This document shows, piece by piece, positions 24,606 through 37,900 of a stretch of DNA of 64,000 nt (the stretch's first letter is position 1; each line of letters starts with the position of its first letter). The notes below the pieces were generated by a model, which saw only the letters and a program-made list of their open reading frames with translations, had not been told where the DNA came from and did not search any database. Both the position numbers and the translations under genes were made by a program. The stretch comes from Neocallimastix lanati (nom. inval.). Its lineage: Eukaryota > Neocallimastigomycota > Neocallimastigomycetes > Neocallimastigales > Neocallimastigaceae. Location: the NCBI GenBank assembly GCA_016946835.1, contig JACVTC010000029.1, positions 570,001 to 634,000 on the forward strand. Reading direction: 5' to 3'.

Positions 24606-24920
24606 TTATATATTTCAAAATATTCAAAAACGAAATAAACCTAAAAAAATAAAGTAAAGAAAAAAATAATAAACCTTTTTAATTATATTTATTTCAAAAA
24701 AAAAAAAAATAAAATAAAATTAAAAATAAACATAATTATTAATCTATTCGTAAACTTGAAAGCATTTCCAACCTAAAAACGTTAAATAGTAATGAAATGT
24801 TGGGTTGGAAATATTTCTGGTATGAAAAATAATTTAAAAAAAATAATTAAAAATAATTATAAATACTTTTATGAAAAAATAGAAGAAAAAATACTTTTTT
24901 ATTATTAATTAATTTTTATT
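24080..24920 (+). repeat. Dispersed repeat R18, copy 2
   Basis: Second copy of the 18290-19160 repeat, same orientation, 5.8 kb away, with small indels and substitutions spread along its length. A partial echo of the end block (TTTCTGGTATGAAA) recurs at ~24915. Confidence 0.75.
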
Positions 24921-25900
24921 TCTGGTATGAAACATAAAATAAAAAAAAAAAAATAAAAATAAATAAAAAAAAAAAGATATATTAATTATTATTTAGATAT
25001 TAAAAGTATATTTATATAATATTCTTTTTTTTTGAATAATTAAAGTTTAATGAAAAATATTAAACTTCAGTAAAATACAAAATAGAAATGAATAAAAATA
25101 GAATTAATTTGAAATAAAAAAATAAACGATGGTGGAGGAATAAAAAATAAATTATAAATAATTATAAATAGTATTATCGATATAGATAAAAAATAACTAT
25201 AATTTAATTAACAAAAATAATAATATAAATTTATGAACAAATATACTTAATAAATAATTTAAATAAATAAATATAGTTTTAATAAATAGTATTGAAACAA
25301 TTAGAGATTTAATAAATGAATAAATCAAAAGAATTTTAATAAATTTATTAAAAAATAAATGAATGAATAAATAAAAATTTGATAAATTTAATATTAAATC
25401 AATATATATTTTTATATTTATGTATAAATAATAATTTAATAAAATTGATAAATAATTTAAATTAGTAAATTTAATAAATAATATAAATGAATAAATAAAT
25501 ATAATTTTGATAATTTTTAAAAAATTTCTACTGGAAATCGTTATAAATATATAAATGTATGAATAGATAGAATTTTAATAAATATATTAAATAATAGATA
25601 AACTAATAAAAAATAATTTTATAAATATAAATATAACAAATCAATGGACATATAAATACAATTTCAATAAATTCAATATATAATTTAAATGTACAAGTAA
25701 ATAAGAATTAAATAAATATAATAAATAATATAAATGAATGAATCAATAGTTAATTAAAGAAATATTATAACTAAAATAAATAAATAAAAATTATTATTTA
25801 AATAAAAGATTAGATTAAACAATATAAGTTGAAATATAAATTATTATTAATGAAATATATATTTATTATTAAATAATCTTTTTGTAATAAATCATTATTA
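24921..25900. other. AT-rich region upstream of the scaffoldin-like gene
   Basis: Dense ATAAATAA-type low complexity. Promoter elements must lie here or nearby, but none can be singled out. Confidence 0.4.
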
Positions 25901-25929
25901 ACGAATTATTATAATTACATCATATTATA

Positions 25930-25993
25930 TATAAATATATAAATAGTTTATATTGTTTACTGTTATTATATCAACTACATCATGTTTTAGCTG
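25930..25993 (+). other. Candidate signal-peptide exon end of the scaffoldin-like gene
   Basis: One frame reads NSLYCLLLLYQLHHVLA and then G at a GTAAAT donor (25994). The phase is 1, the phase needed by the acceptor at 26179-26180, and the join gives ...VLA-A-LDEC. That looks like a hydrophobic core plus small-residue cleavage site. No in-frame ATG precedes it before a stop, so either another tiny exon lies upstream or the call is wrong. Confidence 0.3.
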
Positions 25994-26180
25994 GTAAATA
26001 ATTGACTTTTTTTTTTTTTTTTTTTTAAAAAAATTAAATAAATTTGATAAATTTATTAGTATGAATTACAATTTTTAACGGAAACTTTATCTTTATCTTA
26101 AAAAATTTTATAAATATATATAATTTATATCTTTAAAAAAAATGATTTAATAAATTATACGGTATAAAAAATGGATATAG

Positions 26181-26986
26181 CGTTAGATGAGTGTGAGAAT
26201 GATATAATTCTGACTGATTGCCCATCTGAAACTGATGATACAGATGATACGATTTATACTCTTACCAATTGTGTTTCTGGTAATTTTATTTATAGAATAA
26301 ATGATGACAAAACATGCCATTCAAAATTAATTTCTGGTGTTCATGTGTTTGTTCCAAGTAAATTATACCTTCCTAATAATGAACAAACAAAAAAAAATGT
26401 AGAAATAAATTTAATAAATGAGGAAACCATTGCTAATGAGGAAGTTTTAGAAGGTAGTATGTATATCTGTTCAGAGTCAGGATTTAAGCAAACTACTGGT
26501 TACATTAAAATTAATACAGTCTATACGTTATTGAGTAACGTTAGTGAATCAGATTGGAAAATCTATAAAACTAATAAATATGCATACGAGAAATCATATA
26601 ACAACATATTTACTCTACTTCAAAGTCCAAGTTCAACATTTCAAGAAGATCAGTTTTATCATAAAGATCTAAATATTGTATACTTTATAAGTAAAGAAGG
26701 TGGTTCAAGATTAGATATAAAAACTGAATTATGTACATCTGATAAAGAAGGAACTCTTTATTTAGATGGACAAGAAGAAAAAAAATTATGTTTAGGTGTG
26801 AATAATTCAGGAAATCCAATAGGTCTTGAATTTTTATCTGAAAATAATGAAGAATATATTCTAAGCAATAAATCTTCGGAATCGAAGTTTATTAATGAAG
26901 AAAATAAGGATGGCGTAATATTGAAACAGTCCAAAAATATTATCTATCATGATTATTCACCAAGAGGTAAAATTTATATCATTATT

Positions 26987-27038
<52 letters not shown>

Positions 27039-30000
27039 AATAATAAAAATATAATTAAAAAAAATTCATTAATTATTTATGAAATGTTTTTCATTTTAAT
27101 ATAATATTAAAATTTAAATCCTTTTATTACTATTTATTTATATTATCTATAAACTAAATTAATTATTTAATTTAAATTTTTAAATAGACGAGACTACGAT
27201 AATAATAGATACAAATACTAAAAAAGAAGCTCTTCCACATGAATCCAGTCATACTTCTGATTTAAGTCATTATTATATTTACAGTTGTCATGAAGGATAT
27301 TGTGAAAAAATTATTGGACATAATGTTATTAATGTCAAAACTATGAAAATAATTGATCTTACGAAAGATGGTTCGATTATCGATATAGATGATATAGCCA
27401 TACTGAACTGTGATGATAATTCCTGTAAAAGAACTTACGGTTATATCAAAACAGGTATAGCGACGAATAATGTTAAATATTATTCAATTCCATATGAAGG
27501 TGAAAATAAATTAATGAATGAAGTTGATTTCGGTAGTGAGGAATGTAGTAACAGTAATGATATCGGTAAAATCACGAGTAAAGGAGACTTCTGTCAAGGA
27601 TTTAATATAATTCCTAATGCTATGACAGATAAAAAATTTTATATTATATCAGCAAATAGTATTACTGTTTTTTATAAGGTATTAGGACAAGACAAAAGCT
27701 TAGTGATTTCAGCAACATCGAATACTCTTATCTATGATGGTCTCAGTACAAATGAGGGAATCCAACTATTTGATGGTGGTGTTCTTATTTCAACGACAGA
27801 AAACGTAGTTAATATTAATGACCAAGATAAATTGGTATTTTATTACTGTAACAGTAATGGTATTTGTCATTCCTTAAAAGGCTATCTAAGAGTTACTGAA
27901 AATGATTATTATAAAGTTGAAGGTAATAAATCAAAAAAAATTATTATTGATGATAATGGTTATGAATATAAGGAATGTACCAAAGTAACTGCGGGTAATT
28001 TAATTTCAGACAAGAAGTTATGCCTCGGAAATGAGAGTGTTGACTTTATAAAAGATAATAATAAAATTGAATATTATATTTATAAAAACGATAATACATA
28101 TTTCTTTGTTAGAGGAGTAAAGAATATGTTTACAATAGAAGAATTTAATGGTTCAGGTAAGTCAAAATAAATAAGTAAATAATATATATAAAAAAAGAAA
28201 ATAGAATAATTAATAAACTTTAAGAAAATATGAAAGTAAAAGTTAGAAAGACAACAAATTTATATTAAAAAATAACAAAATAGATAGATGAAAAAAAATT
28301 GAGTATAAAAATAAAATTATTTTATATATTTAAGAGAAAAATTAAAAAGAAAAAATAATTAATAATAAAACTAATAAGATTATATATATATAAAGAATGA
28401 TATTAAATATAATAAAATAAAAAAAAAGTAAAATAAGAACAAAGGTGCATTAAATTAATTGATTAAATTAGATTTTAAAATTAGAAAAAGAAAGAAAAAT
28501 ATTGAATAAATAAATAATAAAATTATATAGATTTTAAGAAAAATGAAAAATGAAAAAAAAAAAAAAATTAAAATTAAAAAAAATTTTATTTTATTAAAAA
28601 CAAAAAAATTGATTATACAAAAATAAAAACTACATATATTTTTATTTTTAAAATTTTTTTTCTTCTAAAAATTAATAATATTAAATATATATTTATACTT
28701 TAATAATTATAAATTTTAAAATTTTATTTTTTCTAATAAAAATTAATAATATTAATTATATATTTATACTTATAAATATTATATATAATATAATTAGTTG
28801 AACTAAAAAAATTTAATGTTATCAATACAGAAGATGTAACAAGAATAGATATAGAAAGTGAAAATAATATTAATTTAACAGACTTTATTACAAATTTAAC
28901 ACTTTTCAATTGTGATACCAAAAAAGGAATTTGTAGACAAACCTATGGTTATATTAAATTAAAAGATAATACTTATTATTCTTTTGATGCAAATAAATCC
29001 AATCCTAATAAAGTAGTTGAATTTACTTCTCCAAAATGTAATGACTCTTCTGATATAGGAACATTGCAATCCGATGGATATTTATGTCTTATTAATGATT
29101 CCAATAATCCTAAAAAGGAAAGTATGACTGATGACAATAATTATGTTATAAGTGTCTCTGCCAATAACATTTTTTCAGCTTCTGCTGGAAATATTGTTAT
29201 TAGTGCAACCAGTTATGCCTTTTACTATGATAATCTCTATGATGTAAGCAATGGCAAAAATGTAGTACTCACTGATGCAGATACAAAAATTACTGAAATT
29301 ACTGAAACTACTGATGTAATCAATTTGAAAGCCTATCTTTGTGATACTTTTGGTATATGTACTAAAGTTGATGGTTTTATTGAAAAAGGTGACAAATATT
29401 ACAAAATAACAAATTCTAGCCCATCTGAAATTACTGGATCTTTGTCAGATACATGTACTATTAATAATCTACTTAAAGATGGAAAGTTCTGTATTACTGG
29501 ATCTAATAATGATGCCATTAATTTCATAAAAGATGATACTATTAGTTATTATATGACTAATGATGGAACTTATAAATTGGTTATAGCTAAATCCAATTTA
29601 TTTATTATAGCGACCACTGGTGGTGGTATATTTTAATATATTTTATTTTATTTTAATTAGAGTATAATAATTATTTTAAAGTCGATTTTTTTCAGTATAT
29701 CTTATTAATAATAATTATTTTTATTTTATGTAGATTTTATTTAAAATTACTTAATTTTTAATTATTCAAATATTAATATTAATAAAATTTAAACATATTT
29801 TAACTATTTTTATAATATGTCTAATTTTTTTGTCAATTTTAATATATTTCAAATAATATATATATAAAAGGTACTGGTGGAGAACTTAATTTAATTAATT
29901 TAAATGATGCTGCAATAACCGATTTAACATCAGAAACAATAACATCTGATAATCTTCCTTATTTAGCTCTTTTTAGTTGCCAAACCAACAATAAAATATG

Positions 30001-30398
30001 TAAAAGAACGTATGGTTATATTAAAGATAATTCTAATAAGTACTATCAAATTCATTCTAATGGTGTTAATGGTGAAGTTGAAAGTGAATCATGTGTAGAA
30101 ACTAATGTAGGAATGTTAAATACATCCTCAGGAGATCTTTGTCTTAAAGATTCGAATTCGATTGGAACATTGAATTCAACAGGTTCATATATTATGTACA
30201 ATGGTGTTAATGGGTCTCTATTTTCTAACATACCTGATATAAATATCTATATTACTTCCACTAGCAATGCTTTTTATCACAATAAATTTGTAGATGGTAA
30301 ATTGAATTTTTATAAATAATTAATAATGAATTTTTTTTTATTATATTATTTTTTTAAATAAAAATATTTTAAGGAGAAAAAAAATAATTAAGAATATG

Positions 30399-30458
<60 letters not shown>

Positions 30459-33400
30459 CAAGTTAAATACAACAACAAAATAATAATAATAAATAGATAA
30501 CCAAAGTATCTAAAAATTACAAAATTAAAATATAGCAATAGTAGAATTAAAATAAATAAATAGTAAAAAAAAAATAGAATAATAATGGAGATGAGTAAAA
30601 AAAATTAAAAATAGAATTTATAAAATAAAGATATATAGAATTATTAGAAAATAAATTTTAATGGATTAAAAATTAAAATAAAAATAAAAAAAATTAGAAG
30701 AAATAAAAATTATAAAATGAAAAATTAATTAAAATATAGAATTTAACATTTAAAATGGAGCTAAAAAATAAGAATATTAAATAAAAATAGTAATGGAAAA
30801 CTGTTCTTTTTTAAGTATTGGAATTAGAAAAAGAAAATGAATAAAAATATCAAAAATAAAAAAATATTAATGAAAAATAAAATAAAAACAATATTATATA
30901 AAAATAAAGTAAATTATTAAATTAAAAATATAAAAAATTGAATATGAAAAGAATTGGAAAAGAAATTAGAAATTTTATTTCTAATTAGAATAAAAAATTA
31001 ACTAAAATAGTATTAAAATGAAAAACATAAAAAAAATTAAAAAAAAATAATTAAAAAATTAAAAAAATTAGAAAGAAACAAAAAAAAATACAATTAGTAA
31101 AAAAGCTCCTAAGAAAATAGAATTAAAATACAAATAAGAGTTTATATTAAAAAATATAAACGAAAAATAAAAATTAATTTATCCATTGCTTTAATTTAGT
31201 TATTTATTTGTATCATTACTTATATAAATAATGCAGAAAATTTATTAACAGAAACTAAAATGATAAATAATGATTTCATTTTTTTTTTTTAAAATTTTTT
31301 TTTATATAGTTTCAAAGGATGGTGGTGTAAAATTATTTCAATTCAATAAATTAGTTGAAGATATTTCCTCTGCTTCACTTAACACAGATAATTTATCATT
31401 ATATATTTGTAATTCTGAAGGTATTTGCAATCAAGCGGATGGTTATGCAAACATTAATAATAATTATTATTCCATTGAAACTGTTGCGTCTTTAGCTTTG
31501 GATTCAAATAGTATAACTGACAGTTGTTCTTCAACCAATGCTATAGGAAAATTAATCGAATCTAACAAAAATTTATGTATTAGTAGTATTGATAATGTAG
31601 CTTTTCCAGGTGAAAATGATGTAAATAATTATATTATTTATGAAACAAAACAGGGTAAAACTTCCTATAGATTAGTAAAAACAGCATCAGGATTGATTGC
31701 AAAAGTTAACTTAACAGGTAAATGAGAAGTAGTCTAGTAAGGTTATTTATTAATTTCTTTAATTTTAATTGATAAAAAAATTTTTTTGGTTTTTATTTTA
31801 TTACTATTTGTTTCTTTATATTTTGAGTTTTAAAATAGTGACAATTATCCATTCATTTATTTTTTTTATTGGTTATAATATTTTATCTTACTTTTTTTTT
31901 TATTTTTTTTTTATAAATTTTTTTTTGTTTATTTAATTATAGATCAACCTGTAGATGGTCTTAATATTTATGAGATTGGGAAAAACATCTCGAAATATGG
32001 GCTTACAACTGAAATAGAAACACCTACCCTTATAAACTTATTTTTCTTTAATTGTGACCTCACAGCTCAAATGTGTGTAGAGACTTATGGCTATTTGAAA
32101 GGTGGTAATACTATTTATGAAATAAATAAAGGAACCAATGGTGTCACTACAATAAAAGATAAAAATTCATGTAATGTTGGTGATATTGTTAATTTGGATC
32201 AATTCTGTCTAAATAATTCTCATGATACAGTGGGCTTTGAAAGTGGTCATCTCTATGTTATTGAAGTTCCCAGCAGTAATCTATTTATTGATAAAACGGA
32301 AAAAATTGTGATAAATACTACCGAAGAGGCATTTTATTATGATAATCTCTATAGAGGAAATGAAGTGATACTCACCGCTTCCAATGTCAAGATTTTAGAA
32401 AGTGAAATTAAAAATGGTGATGATGAAAACTTGAAAGTTTACACTTGTGGAATCAAAGGTACTTGTAAACAGGAAGGTGGATTTGTCGTCAACGGTGAAA
32501 ATGGAACAAAATATTATTCAGTAAGTCAATCCGGAAATTCTAGTTCAGTTAATTTGATAAATAAATGCGAAAATAATATTGGACAATTAATTACAGATGG
32601 AAAATTATGCATAAATGATAATGATAATGAAGCTGTAGCATTCTTAACTGATTTCAATGATAAAAGGAATTATATTATAAAAAATGGTAGTAGTTTTCAA
32701 TTTATAACTGCAATACCAAATATATTTTTAATCAGTGTTATTAATGGTATTTAATATAAATCTTTATTATATATACATATTTATATTTCTACAAAAATAA
32801 ATAGTAATAATAAACTATGATACATATGAAATATTTATAAATGTGTATAAATATATTAAATTTTTTTAACTTATTCTTTCTTTTTTTAATAAATAATATG
32901 ATATTTATAAAATAAAAGACCTTACGGAAGGAGTGAATATAATAAATAATAAAAGTTTTGTAAAAGTAAATCCTAAAGATATAACAGAAGAAGATTTAGA
33001 CTTACCAAATCTTGGATTATTCTATTGTATTAGAATTGGTGAAAGTGCCAATGATTTATCTTGTAAAAGAACTAATGGATTTATCAAGATAGATAAGGCT
33101 TCGAAATATTATTCTCTTGGGTGGAATGGTAATTCAGATGCTTCAGATGCTACAATAAATCAATGTAATAATCAAAACGTTGGAAAGTTGGACGCTTCAG
33201 GAGCACTTTGTCTTTATGGTGACAAAACTGGAACATTAGGATCAACAGATTTAAATAGTAGATATATCATATCTAATGCTAATGGTTCAATATTTGCAGA
33301 TAAAAATAAAATCAACCATAATATATTAATTTATGCAGATGCCAATTCTTTTGTCTATGAAAATATTGTTGATAGTAAGTTTCCCCTCTTTTTTTTTTAA

Positions 33401-36400
33401 AAAAAAATTTATATATATATACAAAAAACATTATAAAGAAAAGAAAATTAATGAATGAGCAATTTAATGAAAAATTAAACTTTTAAATATTTAAGATAAA
33501 AATAAATAAAATAATGTAAAATTTTAAAAATATAGTATAAAAATGATATAAAATATTTAAATAAATATAAATTAACATCTAATTTGAATATAAAAAACAA
33601 AAATAAAAATATTAAAGTAAATATAATAGCATCAAATGAGAATATTATGATATATAAAACAAGTTTAGTATAAAATAGTAAAAAAAAGTAATATAAAAAA
33701 TTTAAAAAAATAACATAAAAATATAAATTTAAAGAAAAAATTTATGAAAATTAATAAAAAAAAATATGTGTACATATAAATATATAAAGATATAAAGATT
33801 AAGTGAAATCTTTGTTTTATTAATATCAATTTAATTTTTAAATTTAACATTTTATATTTTTACTCTTAATAATATTTCCTTTAAAAATAGTTTCAGGTGA
33901 TCATGGTGTGAAATTATTTGATTCCAATAAATTAATAGGCACTAATGATACTCCTTCGGAAAGTGCTTTATCTCTTTATATCTGTAAATCTGAAGGTGTC
34001 TGTACTCGAGCGGAAGGTTATGCAGATATTAATAGCAAATATTATAAAATTCAAACTTCAGAGTCATCAGAAATGATCGATAATGATTATATAGATAGTT
34101 GTTCATTAAGTAATACTGGTAAATTAGAAAAAACTGATAAAAAATTTTGTATTGGTGATACTGAAAGCATACCATTCCCAACAAATTATAAGAATTATAT
34201 TATTTACGAAGATGGAACATATAAATTTGTTAAAACTATAGCAAAAATAATTGCTAAAATATCATTAAATGGTAAATAATATTTATTTTTAAAAATATAT
34301 ATTATTAATATAAAATTTAAAAATTAAAAATCGAAATTATTACCCAAAGTGTAAAAAAAGAAAAAACAAAAAATGAATATTAAAGTTATTTTTTTTTAAA
34401 TTATCAAATTTTTTTATAATTAAATATGAACAATAATGAAAAATATAATTACTTAGAATTTCGATTTATTTAAAATTTTTATTTTTAATTTTTTGTTAAT
34501 TTTTTTAAAAATTATATGGATTGTTAAATTTTAATAACAAACAATAAAAATATATTATATTATATTATATTATAATAGATAATGACGGTACTAGTACTAT
34601 AGATGAAAGTCATCTTGGAAATTTAAATTTGATTGATTGTGAAAATGCAAAAATTATTAATATGTCTGAGGATAATTTAAAAGCTTCTCTATTAACACCC
34701 AATATTGGTAATTTGGCCCTCTTTAGATGTGAAAAAAATGATAAATTTTGTAAACAAACTTATGGTTATTTAGCTTCCACTGATGTTGATGATAAAAAAA
34801 AATATTACTCTTTTGATGTTAATAATTCCAATGGAAATATATTGAATTTTACTTCAGAACCAGCATGTAGTAGTGATACAGATGTAGGTAAATTACAGAA
34901 TAATGGAGAGCTTTGTCTTAATGGTAGTATTATAGTTTCAATAGAAAATAATAATATATATTCTATATCAACAGAAAATAAGAGTATATTTTCCAACGCA
35001 ATAACAAGTACTACTAAACAAAGTGTAATTGTTAGATCAAATGGTAGAGCGTTTTATTTGGATAATTATTACAAGGAAAAAGGTGTGAATCTTTTTGTTT
35101 TCAACACTAAAAGTGAAACATCGTTAGTGACCAATGAAAACATTAAAAATACTTTACTTTGTACATGTACCAGAGAAGGTATTTGTACTGACATTGAGGG
35201 TTATGTTAAACATGACAGTGAATATTATAAAATTGCAAATACTGATCAATCAACACAAAATATACAGGTATACGGTGATAATTTTGGAAAAAAATGCTCC
35301 TCTGGAGATGATGGCGTAAAATTACTTTCTTATGGAAAACTTTGTCTCGGCATGGAAAGTATAGAATTCTTTTCGGAAGATAAAAAAGGATATTACATCG
35401 GTTTTTCAGATAGTGGTGCAAAATTTATACGAGCTATCAAAAATATATTTACAATAGAAGCCTTAACTGGTAATTAAAAGAAAAATATATATTTAAACTT
35501 ATACTCATCATTAGTATTTTTACATATTTAAAAAATATTTTTAATAATTTTATTTTATGAAAAAAAAAAAATTATAGATAAAAATAATTATTTATTATGA
35601 TTAAAAATTCATATTTTTATATATATATCAAAAATTTAATCAAAATTAATATATTAAAAATAAATATTATTATTATAATTTATTTATTATGATAAATTAT
35701 AAATTAATAAATAATAGATAACACTATTTCGAACGGTGCCAATTTAGTAAATGTAGAGACTACATCTATTATGACTACACCTGCAATTGCTGATGTTACT
35801 CCAATATTAAAGAACTTGTTATATTTTAATTGTGATATGACTAATTCATTGTGTAAACAAACTGTGGGATATTTAAAAGCAAGTGATGCTACTACTTCTA
35901 GTGGTTATTATGCTATCTTTAATTCCAGTGATTCTAATGTTGAAGTTGAGTCGTTTAGTATATCGTGTAACATAGAAGAAAATGGGAAGTTGACTAGTGA
36001 TGGAAAACTCTGTTCAGAGAAGGTTTCTATTGAATTGAATACATCAGCATCAAATTATATTATATCTAAACCAAATGATTCTACTCCATTTAAAAGTAAT
36101 AGTGGTGAAATTATTATGGTGAGTGCCACAAATACTAATATTATTCTAAATAATCTTTATGGCAATGCAGGACCAAATCTCATTGACAAAGAAAGAATGG
36201 GGAAATATGAAATATCTTCAGGTATTGATACTGATATAGTTGAAAAATTATTGCTTTTCAACTGTGGAAGAAATGGTATATGCCTTTCTAATACTGGCTA
36301 CATTACCGATGGCAATAACTATTTTGAAATAAAAAATAAAATTGAAGATACCTCTTTTACTCTTAATAAAAATAAGGAATGCACATTCAGTGAGAATATT

Positions 36401-37900
36401 GGGAAAATTAATAGAAGACATGAACTTGTCATCGACACTAATGAAAGTATACCATTTCTTTCAGATAATGAAAAAGCTGACTATATTATTAAAGAAGGAA
36501 CATTATTAGTTCGTGCAATTCCAGGTATTTTTTCTATTGGTAGTATTATCAATCCTTTAATTGAAAATGGATTATATGGGATAATACGTGATAGTGGGAC
36601 CACTTTCAAATTACCAACTCTCTCAGATAAAATTGAAGAAGGATTAAGCAGTCTGGGATTGTATGACTGTGACGAAAATAAGATTTGTAAACAAACCTAT
36701 GGTTATTTAAAATCTACCGATAATGATCCTGGTTATTATTCTTTAAGTATTGATGGTACAACTGAAAGAATTGTACCAGATAATACTTGTAATAAATTTG
36801 GTCTTATCAAGGATTGGAAACTTTGCCTAAAAAGTAATGATTCAATTGAGATAATTAATAGTAATATATATATAATTGATGCCACTACAGGTAGTGTATT
36901 CAGTGAAAGTACACCAAATTCATATATCATGTTGAAAGCAAAGTCAAATTCATTGACATTAAAAATTATGAATAATACTTACCAAGTCAGTAAAAATGAT
37001 GGAAATATTATCACTGCAGCCAGTGGAAGCGATCTTGAAAGTAATAAAGGAATTGTTGGTATCTATGGATGTGAAAGAAAGACAAGTACTTGTACATTGG
37101 TATCAGGATATGCTATATTTGACTCAAAATATTATGTTTTTGAAGAAAATACATTAGGAGCCAAAGAGTATACGATTGTAAGTGAGATTGATTCTACAAA
37201 ACCTAACTACTGTCAAAACAATATAGGACTTATTGTCACAGAATCAAGAAAATATTATCTTTGTTTAGGAAATGAAATTAGTGTTGAACTTTCTCAGGGT
37301 AATGATGGAAATTATATTGCTATTGAGTCTGTATCAACTGAAAGTCCATTAGAAGCTAAAAAAATGATTAAATATTCAACTGAAAGTTCTGTTAGTTATA
37401 TTGTTAATGACGAATATTTTGAAGGAAAGGATAAATTTTATGTGATTAAAGTTCCAAATTCTAACCCTCAAGAAAATTACTATCTCTATCTTTTTGAAAA
37501 TGGTATTTATTCTCTTAATGATGAAAGAAGTATTGGAGCATATAAACAATTAAATGAAGGCAATATCTATGAAGATATTTCTTCAGAACTTTTCTATGAT
37601 GAGATGGTTCATTTCTTCTTTTGTGAATCAGGAGAATGTATTGAAACTATTGGTTATATGAATATTGATGGTGTAATGTATACAAATGATAATACTTCTA
37701 GAGAATGGGAAATAAGAGAAAAAACAAATAACTGTTCACCATCAGAATATAATTATGTTAGTTATGATGGCTCACAACTGAAGGTATGCATGAAAAATGA
37801 TAATGGTAATACATATTCGGTAGTGGATCAAAGTAAAGATTATATGATAACTGTAGGATCAACGAATAGTTATCAAAAATTTATTGGTAATTCTGGATCA
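26181..37900 (+). other. Scaffoldin-like gene: paired-Cys module zone
   Basis: Each module has two halves. The first carries C..(7-8)..C(K/R)(Q/R)T.GY(L/I) and ends near FYYDNLY. The second carries C...G.C....GY, then C....GKL......LC, and closes with a run ending F.I....G. Exons 3, 6 and 9 encode one module each. Exon pairs 4+5 and 7+8 encode one module split after the FYHN/FVYEN position. Exon 1 is also cut there. The last exon opens with more modules (LCKQTVGYLKAS, ICKQTYGYLKST, STCTLVSGYAIF). Confidence 0.75.

Noticed and set aside
26171-26180. ATG at 26171 as start codon of the giant gene
   Set aside because: A stop lies just upstream in frame and no signal peptide follows. The next bases form a TATAG acceptor in the phase used by all other introns.
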